Position numbers and translations under genes: made by a program
Assembly (NCBI GenBank): GCA_035236585.1
Contig: CP141132.1
Location: forward strand, 45,263,880 to 45,327,879
DNA: 64,000 bases
Direction of reading: 5' to 3'
Source: Warburgia ugandensis
Lineage: Eukaryota; Streptophyta; Magnoliopsida; Canellales; Canellaceae
The notes under the pieces: generated by a model
The model's input: the letters and a program-made list of their open reading frames with translations, nothing else
Told to the model about the DNA's origin: nothing
Databases searched by the model: none
Part shown: one piece after another, positions 1 through 11,163 of the stretch
How the letters are laid out: each line of letters begins with the position of its first letter
Position numbering within the stretch: position 1 is the stretch's first letter

Positions 1-1125
1 TCGAGAAATACATCTAACAAATCTTAAACCACTTCCATCTCCTCCAGCTTAGGCTTAATAACTTTGATAGCCTCAACTTTGGTCAAGAAGGTTTGACATA
101 CTTTGTTTATACATTTGGTTGTCTCTAATGCTAAAATTACACATGCCCCAAACACATAGCCTAGACTTTGGCCAAGAAGGTTTAACATCCTTTGGCGAGA
201 TGCTTGACTACCATTAATGCTAAAATTATTCATGCCTCAGATACATTATCTTTTCTCAATCACCAAGTCTCATTTTAACTGTGGATATATTTGATATTCA
301 AAACTATTGTAAGGCTCTTTGAATATCAACCACAAGTGTATCCAACTCTTATTACATGAACTAATTCACACTAAACAAGATTAGTGTGTAAGACTAACTC
401 TTGTTATTTTTAGTTGAGGTCTGGTCATTCATCACCTCACTATCCAATGTCAACCAAGTACAATTCTTTCTATTTTCTGCATTTCATTCTTTATTTCACA
501 ATATGAGGTAAATGCCTACTCTTTTAGCCAATTATCAAATAATTCTATATAACAAAAAGTTTAGAGGCTAGTTGAAGCTTCAATTAGCCTCATCCATTAA
601 TAACTGCAATCATTGCATAAACTGAACTCCAAATCTTGTTATGAGTTGTCTAAGTTTCATAATTTAAAGTTACTTCAACATCTTATATTAATTACTCACC
701 TTATGTCAGCTTCAAAATTTCCACTTTGTTTTTTATTTCCAACACTCTTCAAGATATACTAGTCAATAGAATAGTTCCACAACTTCTACCCAATTGTTTT
801 GATTATCTTCTTGTATCATTGTCTTTCCAATCATCCTTTGAGACTATAACCATGTTGATTGGACTCCACCCAATGTTGCCTGGGATTGATTTTGAAGGTT
901 CTAAATGAGTTACTACACTATAATTGGTCAGTTTCACCTATTTTATTTCCCAATTAATCAGTGGGAGTGTTAGAGGGTCTAGGAATGAAATTCCATGTGT
1001 CCTAGGTGGCATTTGCTTCCAAATAGTGGAATTGTTACTACTCACACAAGGATCTAATGTTTTCTAGTTCCTTTCACTATTCATGACTTTCCATTTAGTA
1101 ATTAGTTGTGTGTGACACAACTTGG
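1..1125 (-). mobile_element. Internal 5' part of an LTR-3 retrotransposon, non-coding remnant
   Basis: This stretch lies downstream, on the minus strand, of a tRNA-Met-type primer site at 1126-1138, so it should be the leader and start of the internal region of a minus-strand LTR retrotransposon that leaves the window on the left. No gag or pol motif was recognised on either strand; the open frames are under 70 codons and look accidental. The only structure seen is an 89-bp tandem duplication at 81-258. Its assignment rests on the primer site alone. Confidence 0.4.
81..258. repeat. Diverged 89-bp tandem duplication
   Basis: Two copies, 81-169 and 170-258. Each begins with GGTCAAGAAGG or GGCCAAGAAGG and later carries AATGCTAAAATTA followed by CATGCC. 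The spacing of the matching words is 89 bases. The copies differ at many positions, so the duplication is old. Confidence 0.6.
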
Positions 1126-1138
1126 GCTTTGATACCTA
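1126..1138 (-). other. Primer-binding site, tRNA-Met type (minus strand)
   Basis: The minus strand reads TAGGTATCAAAGCCCAAG, close to the plant initiator-tRNA-Met site TGGTATCAGAGC and to the LARD-1 site at 12020 (TGGTATCAAAGC). It is preceded on the minus strand by a sequence resembling an LTR 3' end (on the plus strand TGGTGATCTAGGATTTC, comparable to TGTGATGACCTGAGTTTTC at 40130). This sets the element orientation as minus and puts an LTR edge near 1142. Confidence 0.6.
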
Positions 1139-1141
1139 CCA

Positions 1142-2500
1142 TGGTGATCTAGGATTTCAAAATAACAAATTTTCTCAATTTTTTGAAGGTGGGATATCAC
1201 TATTTTTAAAAACACATTTTGAAAGATCAAAGCATTGTTTTTTCGAGAACACCAAACACTCATTTTCATTCCCTTGCCTATTTGAACACAAGCTCAAATC
1301 TAAGACATTTTGAATCTAATTCTATTTCAAATCACACATTTGCCAAAAATAATGTAGTCAACCACTTACTACAATGATCACAGCAAGAACAAAATTTTTT
1401 CACTATTGGCCTTGTTACATGAATAGTCTAAAATAAGACAAAACAATTCTAACATCTGACAGCTTCTCACTCTCTCTCTCCATGGGTGGGACTAGGTCTT
1501 CCACACTATTGCTTCTATGCCTTACATAGTACATTTGCATGTTTTTAATTTTTGGTTTGTGGAAACACTATACTCAGTAGATAAAATCTTGATCACAAAA
1601 TAGAAATCATGGCATCCAACACACACACCCTTTGAAATCAAATTTTCATGTGGTGAAACGTTTTGACTAACTTATCATAGTCATCCATGCCATGCAATTT
1701 TAAGCAGTCTCAACATTTCATATATCATGGAGTAAATATTCTTTTAAAATGTATAAGAACTATTATTATCAAATCATAAAAATAATCATGTTGATAAAAC
1801 CACAACATCAATACTTCAACTGTCAATACTTTGTGACTTATGGCACCTTAGTAGTTCATTTTCCAATTGGTCATGAGAACTCATCAATCAACCATATTAG
1901 GTTCCTATTATATAGAACTATCAAATGACTCTCCAGAACTAAACACCAACAAAAATTCATCAAAACGCTATGCTCAAGACCATATCATTGAATCATGTGC
2001 TCGTTAGTATCCTAGTGGGACCATATTTATATCGTCACAGGGCCTATGACTTGGCTCAAAAGGATACTGTGAGTCATCTATAGTGGTATTTTCCACTAGT
2101 CTGAAAATTTTCCACTATCAGGGATCAAATACTAATCGACCCCTTGGTGTTTAGGGGTCAAGAGGCCAACCCATACAATCCCTTAGCATAGGCTCACCAG
2201 ACATTTTAGCCTACCAAAAATATACATCTATGGTATCATCATACCCATACCCTCATTTCAAAACTTTGCCAAGCATGATTTGCAAATTTTCCCCAAAAAA
2301 AAAAAAAAAAAAAAATTCTTTTATTTGTCATATCCAAACCTTCCAAAACACATTTGGAATAATAACGTCCTATTTTAGAAATTTTCAAACTATATTTAGC
2401 AAGTACCTTGACTTACTAATTTCTCATTGTTAACAATCTTAGTCATTCATATCATGCATGCTATCAATGTTAGTATATATGAATTTTGAAAAATATATGA
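1142..2500 (-). mobile_element. LTR-3 family LTR (minus), outer end undefined
   Basis: The LTR starts next to the primer site. On the minus strand, 1980-2250 resembles plus-strand stretches at 7500-7800 and 25540-25800: a word like GTTGGCCTCTTGACC, then short words of the type GTGGAAAATTTTC and AGTGGAAAATACC. This is the layout of the middle of a long gypsy LTR. The outer edge was not found; a TGTAATAC on the minus strand at about 3886-3892 is a possible start and would give an LTR of about 2.75 kb, like the other LTRs here, but it is untested. Confidence 0.45.
2295..2315 (+). repeat. Poly(A) tract, 21 A
   Basis: An uninterrupted run of 21 A follows CCCC. There is no sign of a LINE or processed transcript upstream, so it is called a simple repeat. 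Confidence 0.9.
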
Positions 2501-3880
2501 ACTAATTCTTTCCAAATTATATTTAGCATGTAAAACCATATAACCACTTTAAGAAGATCAAGTAATTTCTAAGAGCATTTTAATCCAAGATTAATAGAAT
2601 TATGCAAGATACATGGAACCATGGGATCACACTCTCTCTCCTAGCTTGAAATGTTGCTTACAAACTTAGGATTCGTATTGCTCCAAGGTGATAACCACGC
2701 ACTATCTAACCATGCAACACATGTCCCTAGCCCACAATTTCTTCACATAGATCCCATCCAACTACTTCGTTGGAATGTACCACAATTTCTTGCATTGAAG
2801 TTTGGACTTTAGATCTCATGATAGTGGTCAACCAATGCTGTTGATGGAGTTCTATCATGCATCTATGATCAAAGCTAGCCCATAGACTTTTCCCATGTAT
2901 AGGCACTTGGTTATGGAAACCATTACTACCAGGTAAACATTGATACAAACAATGTGTAGTCAACCAAATTTCTCACACATAGGTATATAAAAGGACAACA
3001 TTCTAATTCATGGATACACTTTTGTATGCATCTAATATAGAATAAATGAAGACCAAATTTCCCACATCATAAGTATATCAAAGGACTACATTCTAAGTCA
3101 TGGATACACATTTGCATGTATTTAAAGCAGAGTAAAAGAATTCATTTGTCATTGTTAATTATATATGCAGGCCCATCCAAGAGGTGTAAACTAATTATGC
3201 ATATAGGATTCAAGCAATAACAATTGAATTGCATGCATAGTTCACATGTAATGCATGCACCAACCACCATCTCTCAACGTGTTGTAGTCGTAGCCTCTAA
3301 AATCACATGTAATACATGCATGTATATCATCCTCACCCATACACTCCAAATCACCATTGTAACTAGGAACATGTATACATCCATGAAAGTTTTTGATTAA
3401 CTATGAAGATTAGATGTATTCTCCAACCAAATCAAACATGATCTAGCAACAGAATGGCTATTATTATCATCTAAGGTGAGCATATTCTCAACCATAAATC
3501 TTACTAAAAACCCTTTCCATCATCCAACATCTGAATGTCAAAATCCATGTGTAAACTATAATATAGGCAATTTTATAATCTAATTATATGATCCCCAAAA
3601 ATGGGTTATTTTTTCTTTTTAATTGATACCTTTCACAGAATTATTCCAATTATGTGATAGATGTCCATAATGACATCAAGTGTGAAATCAAAGAATAAGA
3701 TCAATTGAATAGCTTAGTGAAGTCAAGAAACATGCTAAGTCAAAAACATGATGTAGTGTAGAACAGTAAGCCTAGAAGGGAGTCGTGGAGAACATTTGAG
3801 TTAAGGATGTTAAGCTAGGTGGGTATTGAATCTCATAACCAAGACCTAGACTATATTAGAAGAATGTCTTATGCTATTGA
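2501..3880. other. Unassigned AT-rich DNA with an 89-bp duplication
   Basis: No coding region or recognised element. It may be the rest of the LTR-3 copy that starts at 1142. The internal duplication at 2963-3140 is listed separately. Confidence 0.4.
2963..3140. repeat. Imperfect 89-bp tandem duplication
   Basis: Copies at 2963-3051 and 3052-3140. Both start ACCAAATTT, then contain GTATATAAAAGGAC or GTATATCAAAGGAC, then ATTCTAA, then CATGGATACAC. The copies differ by scattered substitutions and small indels. Confidence 0.65.
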
Positions 3881-6800
3881 TGTATTACACAAGAACACAT
3901 ATCCTATTAACTACATTTTAAGTGGATATGTGTATATATTACACTAGAAACCAATGCATGCTTAGTTAATACTTAAGTGGATAGCTTATATACTATATGC
4001 TTTACCTTATAAATAGTGGTTGTATAAGGATAGGAAACATACACATAAACCTCATTGAGTGAGGAAGAGTGGTAGACAAGTATATCAGTATGGTGTATGT
4101 TGTCCAAACTCAACTACGTACATGTGATTAATAAAGGACATACACCAATGCTTGAGTATATGGTATGCAATGATGACATTCAAGGGAGGAAGGGACAGCT
4201 ACACTTGCATGCATGTAAAAAGCAGTGACCACACATGATGGAGAGTGAGGTGGCAGCTGGTTTACATGCATGCAAGGCAGCTGGCCCCTAGCATGTAAGA
4301 TAGAGCATAAAAGGGTGAAAAGGAGGCAGCCCAAGGAGAGATGTCATTCATCCTTCTACCTTAGATGATCAGACCTACATGTGGAATGTGGAAGGTGTGA
4401 ATTCATCCAAACAATCAGAAAATAATAGTGGAAAACATAGAGGAAAGAAGACGGATCAGAACAGAATTAGTGAAGGCTAGCTAGAGGAAATAGGAGCAAA
4501 ACCGTGGGAAGGGTAGACCAGCCTAAGAGATTAAACATCTTCAAGGTTGGGAAGCCTAGAAATACAAGGATCCTTAACCATTTCCAAGTTCTAAACCAGG
4601 CAGGGACCACTAGGAATAGGCTCAATGGGTTGGCCATATAGAGACCTCAGTAGCACGCTACCTCTAGGACACCCTTTACGTGTATGTTTTTCTTCACCTT
4701 CTTAGGCCATGATCTTCATGTATTACGCTTGCTTAATCCATGCTTAATACCATATCTATATTCCATGTTTGATTGGGTGAAATGAGGGAAGAATAAGGTT
4801 AGTAGCATGCTAGTTTGAAGGGCTATTTTCATGGGGAAGTGGCATTGTATTTAAGGGCATATTATGTTGGATTTTTCTTGATTTCTTCAAGATATGATGT
4901 CTATGTTCGATGTGATTTAATAAGTGATTCATATCCTTCTATTATACCATGCTAAATCTAGTTTTGATTACATCTTTTCCCATGTGTTTTAGAGCTAGAA
5001 AATGATGCATTTCCATTAAGGAAATGGTGCCATTTTGCTTGACTTTTGGTGGATTATTTCTCATCATTGGAAGCCACTTTTCTTGTTTTCTTTGGGATTA
5101 TTAGCATGATGTATTATGAATGTTTCAGTAACTTTTTTTCTAGAAAATTTTCTTGTAAAGGCCCAAGAAATGAACCATGGACTTAGGGCATTTCTAGGTC
5201 TAGTTTGGGCCAGAAAATGGACTAAATCTATGCTTAATCTTAGTGGATCAAACCACATGGAGATTTAGGGATTTATTTATGTTAATGTTATCATAAAATT
5301 AATTTTATTCTAATCACTAGGATGAGGAAAATAGTGGGATTTTCATATATTTTAAGCCCGCTTAATTTTGATCATTTTCTATAATTCTTGTAGGAAACGA
5401 TACCAATAACTTGCACATTTTGGACAGAAATTAAGGATGACTAAGCTTGGAAATTTTTCTTAAACTCATTTACATTCATAATTCTAGTAAGAAAGGAACT
5501 AAATTTTAAAAAATAAATCACTTGAATTCCTATGTTTTGTGAGGTTTAACCTGGGGACACTCCTATGAACATATGGTTTGCCTTATAAGGCTAAATGAAA
5601 AGGCCATTAGCAATGCCACCTAGACCTTCAAATTACCAAAGACCATGGATAAATAGGAGGCTAGGATAGTGATGAAATGATGTGTGATGTTGGACCCTAA
5701 GGCATTGCATAGGGCATAAGGTGAATACACACCCAAAAGATTCTATGTAAGTGTGGAAGAAAATGAGTGAGTATGGGATCGGTGTAGCACATTGCCATGG
5801 TAAGTTTTAGAGTGTGAATTTCCATTTAAAAGGTAAAATCTATCTAATTACAACATCAGTGGAATAAATGCTATGATTGAGCTATAGAAACATGTGAATT
5901 ATGCATCTAAATCAAGTGAAAATTGACCTAGAAACCTAGGCCCACTCTAGGGTGAGATTTGGGCTAGGCTATATTGTGGACTTCATGAATTTTTGACAAG
6001 TGATTCCACCAATACCATACATGATAAAAGTGAAATTAGATCATTTTTTAAGGTTGGGAATGACAAAATGTGATTAAGGACTTAAGGTGCAAGGAAAAGG
6101 AGTTAAAAATGTCATAAGTAGTACTTAAAACAAAAGATTAGTTACTTAATGTAAAGAAGTGACCATGCTCACTTAAATTGCCTTGAAAATGTTATGTTGA
6201 TGATATGATGAGGCTAACAAATGCCTAAATGATACCATGTACTTTTCATGAGAGTACTACTTGAATAATTTGGGAAAGATGAAGGATGGTTGCTTTGAGC
6301 TATGGAATGGGCTAAGTAGTAATAGGTAAATTTACATGTTTATGCTCTTTGAATGCCATGTAAAGACCATGGCAATGTTATGCCATGAAATGATTATGAT
6401 GATGATATGAATATGACATACTTATGTTACTTGAATGCTACAAAGAACCCACGAGAATGCATTACAATAGTGATGTTATGAAATGCCCTAATTTACAACA
6501 TGTATTTGACATGTTTATTCCACTTGTATATGCTATGGAAGTACATTAGACATGATATATTAATCCTTTATGAATGAAAATAGTAGGCTATGGCTAGTGA
6601 TATATGTACGTCATGTAAATTCTACTAGAATTGCTCTAAGTGTGACCTATGGATGCTATTAGGTACCATAGAAGACAACATATATGTGGCATAGGAAAGT
6701 GATACTTGACATAGTACTTGAAGGTATGGATATGCCATAAAATGATGTACAAATGAAATGAATATGTCATGAAAATGGGCATGAAGTAAAGTATGAAATG

Positions 6801-7439
6801 TTAGGGAAGAAACATGAAACCTTATGATGAGCCATCAAAAGATGTGATAATGCTTATGCTATGCATTAGCAACCAATGAATTTAATGTGAAAGATCATGA
6901 CAATGATTATGAAAGTGGAAATTAAATGAACATGGCTGATTGGACAATTATCATAATACATGAACTTGAACTTGTAAGAAAATATGTTCATGAACACCTA
7001 GCATGATTAACTAAAGATTGATAGATCCATTATATGAAAACTCAATTGAAACTATACTTCCACTATAGTTTGATTATGTTACTTAAAGATCCATGCCTTT
7101 GAAAACAAATACATAAAAGAACAATGTATAGCAAAGCAAGGAAAATAAAATGCTTAGAAAAACATTGAAAAGAAATGCATAGAAAAATCATGAAAAAGGA
7201 ATATTTGATAAAGTCTTGAAATAAAATGCGTAGTAAAAGTTTTGGAAAGAAGTGCATTGAAAAAGCTTTGCAAGGACATTCATTGAAATTCCATGGAAAA
7301 AGGGGTATCTATGATGCTCTATTTTTGAACAAGAAGATATGTGAAAGGAAATTTGGCATGTATTACCTAGTTTGGCATGGACAAGAGGACACCTTCGTCT
7401 TAGTGATAGAAGGGAGTTCTAGATGGATCTTACATGATT
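3881..7439. other. Unassigned AT-rich DNA, no gene seen
   Basis: No protein family was recognised in any frame. Two promoter-like words exist, TATAAATA at 4008-4015 and CATAAAAGG near 4308, the latter in a slightly purine-rich context that recalls the U3/R part of the long LTRs elsewhere in the window. Between about 5600 and 7200 the sequence is rich in ATGA/ATGC words (for example GATGATATGAATATG), a loose cryptic repetition also seen in the LTR-2 copies. Most likely decayed LTR material, but no boundary can be set. Confidence 0.35.
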
Positions 7440-8230
7440 TGATATAAAAGTGAGTAGTTGCATCTATGTTTTGTTTTTGGGTTTTGGATTTCATTATAAG
7501 GTGATCGTATATGGGCATTTGTAACTCGTGGGGTATTCATAAGTCCTAAGGCACTATGCTAAGGTACATATTGGCCCCTGATCTCTAACTTGATACCTAC
7601 CCTTACCTAGGGTTCTATTTTAGGAGTACGTTTCATGGAGCTTTTCCTTGGATAAATCGATAACCCATGAGGGTTGGCTCAAATTAGACCGTGCTATTAT
7701 CCATGGTCTTGGAGGTGGGTGGAAAAAGTTACCTTGGAAATGGTAGTCCCACTAGTAGTGCATAGATGTCTAAATATGACATGATGTGAAAGTTGAGCGG
7801 GTTGACTTATCAGTCATTCTCAAGAGTCAAACTAGAGCCCATGATAGGATGGTTATGCATCTCAGCAAGTAGTAGTAAGTGATTTGGTTGTTGACTGATG
7901 AGTCAAGCTAGTGTACTTAGAGATGACAAAAAATCCATTATAGTTGATTTTGATGCAATAGTTGTGATGATGTTTTATTGATAGACATCATTTCCACTGA
8001 TATAGTTCAACTAATACAGTTTAACTGAGACATTTCTTTGTCAACTGTTTACATCTTTATCCATGCATAAGTTATTAATAGCAAACATGGAAGAATAATA
8101 TGACATTTACACACTTTAATACTTTCAATAATGATGCAAACTTGTACAACTAGAACTTATTACCATAACCTTGCTAGTTCAGTTATCTATGTAGTTGTGT
8201 CAAATGACATGCTACATTATACATGAAATT
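7440..8230 (+). mobile_element. LTR-3-like fragment (plus)
   Basis: Resembles the LTR-3 middle module: TATGCTAAGG, then the TTGGCCCCTGATC stretch, then GGAAATGGTAGTCCCACTAGTAG. The same order occurs on the minus strand at 1980-2250 and on the plus strand at 25540-25800. Neither end is defined. It lies just beyond the 3' end of the CACTA transposase remnant and could be an insertion into that transposon. Confidence 0.35.
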
Positions 8231-8321
8231 GTGTTGCATACTTCTCCATTGGCCACATTAGCGGGGGTGCACGTGCATTCTCTTTCTCTCCCTTCTCCTT
8301 CTCCTTCCTCCTCCTCCTCTC

Positions 8322-8376
8322 TCTTCTTCTTCTTCTTCTTCTTCTTCTTCTTCTTCTTCTTCTTCTTCTTCTTCTT
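8322..8376. repeat. (TTC)n microsatellite, about 18 units
   Basis: Nearly pure TTC/CTT repeat, with impure CT-rich flanks from 8275 to 8397. On the minus strand it is GAA/AAG and falls at the end of the CACTA transposase frame, where it encodes a lysine run. Confidence 0.95.
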
Positions 8377-8389
8377 CATCCTTCCTCTC

Positions 8390-9186
8390 TCTCTCCTTGC
8401 ATAGGGTTGCGAGGTGGGATGCACATAATCCATCTCATTTTCCTCAATTAGATCGATTGATGGCATTGTTGTAGTGATTTGAGGATAATGAATTGCAGTG
8501 TTTGACCATCTCATATTATGTCCATCTTATACATAAAATGCTTGTTTCGCTTGACATGCCAAAATAAACTAGTCATTTTGATAGCTGATCTTATTAAGGT
8601 CAACCAATGTGAAACCTAAGGCATTAGTTTTGATGTTATCTTTGTTGTGTTCCACCTAATGGCACATAAACACAACCATGACTCCACAAGTAGATTCCGG
8701 CTCCCATATCTCTTGATAACCCTATAATAAGTATTGTTAGCTACAATTGGCTTGTTGTCCTTTGAACCAGAAAACAAAATAGCATTAACAACTAAGCTAA
8801 CATCACTCCACTGGTGTGCTCTTGACTTATCGTGGTCTTTTGTGATAAAGCGATAACCATTCATGGTATATCTAGCATACTTTATTACTTATGGTTGAGG
8901 TCCCATTGCCATCTAACCCAAGGATTCAGCAATACTATGACCTCATGCATCTCACTGATCTAAAACATGTGTATAATATTACTTATTTGAGATTATTATT
9001 GTATTGTGCATATGCTTTTACAAATCAATTAACTCAATGAAGAATTTTTTCATTGTTAAATACCTTCTGATGAAGAAATGGCAATGTTCTTCTTACAACC
9101 ACGTCTTTTTGTTTGCATCCTTTGGATACCTCTCTTTTAGGAAGTCCATGTCCTTGCTACAATGAAGAGATGAAAATTATATATAA
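8390..9186 (-). pseudogene. CACTA (En/Spm) TNP2 transposase, C-terminal part with DUF4216, broken
   Basis: Minus-strand frames match the C-terminal third of plant CACTA TNP2-type transposases. From 9186 down: a segment containing DFLKERYPKDANKKTWL and, after a stop, EEHCHFF, resembling the linker after DUF4218 (EEHNRTF in relatives). From about 8870: MNGYRFITKDHDKSRAHQ, the start of the DUF4216-like region (NGYRF..K). Then, after a frameshift near 8620, GFTLVDLNKISYQND, a stop, FILACQAKQAFYV, another stop and DGHNMRW, which follow the family pattern GFT.VN....DPFILASQA.QVFYV. The frame ends in a lysine run made by the GAA microsatellite. The 5' side is cut at 9186/9187 by the start of the LARD-1 LTR; the missing upstream part is at 21525-23250. 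A dead gene: several stops and at least one frameshift. Confidence 0.85.
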
Positions 9187-9482
9187 TGTAATGCCCCGAG
9201 CAATTTACGCTATTGAATTGGACATTCTATAGGAAATGAATTGTGTTAAATATTTTACTTTATTTAAAATATTAAATAAAAGGAATTTGTAAGAAAACTT
9301 GGTACCATTAGATTCTACTCGAAAAATGGAATCCAACGCCTCAAAGAACACCAAAAACGGAGTTTGTATGAAGAAGTTACGGCCATTCAAAGATTAGGGG
9401 CATTTCTATAATTTAAATTAAAAACGAAAAAGACAGAAAACGCAGGGTGCCGTTTTAATAATGGCACCCCGTCTTCTTCTTC

Positions 9483-9718
9483 CTCTAGATTTCTCCAGAA
9501 ACCCTAGTTTCCAAAGGTTTTCACCATCGCCAATGGCGGCACCGCCATTAGCAACACCGCCATAGTAAGGCTATAAAAAGCCCCTATTCCCGTCTTCTTC
9601 CTCTAGATTTCTCCAGAAACCCTAGTTTCCAGAGGTTTTCACCATCGCCAATGGCGGCACCGCCATTAGCAACACAGCCATAGTAAGGCTATAAAAAGCC
9701 CCTATTCCCTCCTCTTTG
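9483..9718 (+). repeat. 118-bp tandem duplication of the LTR promoter segment
   Basis: CTCTAGATTTCTCCAGAAAC recurs at 9483 and 9601, and the copies run through to CTATAAAAAGCCCCTATTCC. They differ by only a few bases, so the duplication is young compared with the LTR pair. The 3' LTR (15382 on) has a single copy. Confidence 0.9.
9572..9697 (+). promoter_or_regulatory. Twin TATA boxes of the LARD-1 5' LTR
   Basis: TATAAAAA at 9572-9579 and again at 9690-9697, each inside GGCTATAAAAAGCCCC, which is itself a near-perfect palindrome around the TATA box. The matching single box in the 3' LTR is at 15751-15758, and on the minus strand of the solo LTR at about 42420-42427. Transcription would run rightward, with R starting some 25-35 bases downstream by analogy with plant TATA promoters. 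Confidence 0.75.
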
Positions 9719-10099
9719 AATCGAGATTTTTTCGACTATTTGAGGTTGGGGTTTCCGGCAAAAATCGAAAAACCCCCACAACAGCTTTCCCTACACATTC
9801 CGGCCAGGCCCGAGTCATCCCTACAAGCTAGCCACTCCCATCTCTTCACCTCCCCTCTCCTTCCTCTGGCCTCAACGAAAGTTGGGGTTATCCCCCCTTC
9901 TTCGTGGGTTCCGAACAATAGGGGTTTCCGGGAGGCATAGAGGGAAATGCACCACCAGAAGAGGGCACCGTGTTGGCGCTTCCCAGGTAGGTTTTCTCCC
10001 CCTCTCTCTCTAGTCTTTCCTTCTTCCAGGCTAGATCCGTGCCGGATCTGGCGTTTCCTGGCCAGAAAACACACTGAGGAAAGCTGGTTCCATTCGGCT

Positions 10100-10480
10100 C
10101 GGTGCTAACAAGGCATCCCAGGGATGCCATGCTTCACGTGCGCCTGGGATAGGGTCCCTGGGATGGGTTCTAGGCATGCGAGAGTGCGTACATGGTCCCT
10201 AGTGTGCGTGCGACATGGGGCACCGGTCCTGGCTCGACCGGGACACACGAGAACCCGGGAGTTGAGGTGCATTGCGCTTGCGCCAAAGACGCGTTTGTGT
10301 GACACCATCCAGGATGCGCATCATAATGTGTCGCTTGGGCATGCATGTGTACGTGCGAACGCGGTCCCTGGCAGGGGCTTTGGGAACACACGACGTGCAG
10401 GCATGGGTCCTGGTTTGACCAGGGCGCGCCACGTCTTGGAAACCATGATGCGCAGACCTAATGAGACTACAAAATTAGGA
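10100..10480 (+). repeat. CpG-rich module, diverged duplication inside the LTR
   Basis: A strikingly GC- and CpG-rich island in AT-rich DNA. It contains two diverged copies of a unit with the order GCATGCGAGAGTGCGTACATG, GGTCCCT, then GGTCCTGGCTCGACC or GGTCCTGGTTTGACC, then a run rich in ACACACGA and GCGC. Equivalent islands lie on the minus strand at about 41690-42060 and 45640-45930. Confidence 0.65.
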
Positions 10481-11140
10481 TCATAAGACAATTTATAGAG
10501 TCTAACCATTGAATTATAGATCCATATCATAGGATCTAGCCTGACACTAAATTGGACAAGGACCCATGAACCCTAAAAGGCAGACCTAGGATCTAATTTC
10601 TAAATAGATCGAAATTGATAAGGACTCCTTATTATCCATTCATATCCAGGATTTTATAAATGAGACCAGGGTCGGGTTGAGTAATGAAGGACGCGACTCC
10701 AGGAAACTTCGAGGTAGGTGCTCTATCGCTACTAGACTTTTAAAAAGAGCCCATGATTGTTTTGAGAATGCATGTTTTAAGTATAAGTTATATGACTTGT
10801 TTAGCATGACTTAATTTTATAAATGAATTCAGCATGCATATGATAAATACATTATGCATAGACATGTTTTGCAAATGATTGTATAAATTGCATGATTTGT
10901 GGTTATTGAGTTTTGAAAATTTGCATGTCCTTGAGGGTTACCAAAAGACGCTGGAGTACCCAAAAGATGCTAGGTAGGCAGTTGTGAGGGCCAGGCAGTT
11001 TTGAGGGACCCAAAGAGGCCAGGTTTTGAAAAAGAGATTTTTGCTTGATTGATCGTATATGATTTGGGCTAGTAAGCTCGTGGGCGTTATGCCACGAGGT
11101 CTGGGGTGGCCTCCCAGCCTCTACCACTATTAGGTGGAAA

Positions 11141-11163
11141 GGGTACCACGCCAAAAAAGGGCA
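11141..11163 (+). promoter_or_regulatory. Short hairpin shared by LTR families
   Basis: GGTACCACGCC, A6, GGGCA: GCC and GGC arms around an A-run. In the minus-strand LTR at 40980-40994 the counterpart is a perfect palindrome on both sides of T5 (TGCCC/GGGCA), again next to GGTACC. LTR-2 has a related word at 18310-18333. Its role is unknown. Confidence 0.5.

Noticed and set aside
4000..4020. TATAAATA as a host gene promoter
   Set aside because: No coding frame follows within several kilobases; could equally be part of a decayed LTR.
5064..5258. 64-codon minus-strand frame at 5.1 kb, and similar 60-80 codon frames across the window
   Set aside because: Length expected by chance in 64 kb; no domain words, no start or splice context.
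8195..8404. 69-codon plus-strand frame with a long Phe run
   Set aside because: It is the translation of the TTC microsatellite; the opposite strand is the transposase relic.
9716..10530. Many overlapping frames of 60-120 codons on both strands
   Set aside because: They fall in the GC/CpG-rich part of the LARD-1 LTR, where stops are rare by composition; no family resemblance and no consistent frame among LTR copies.
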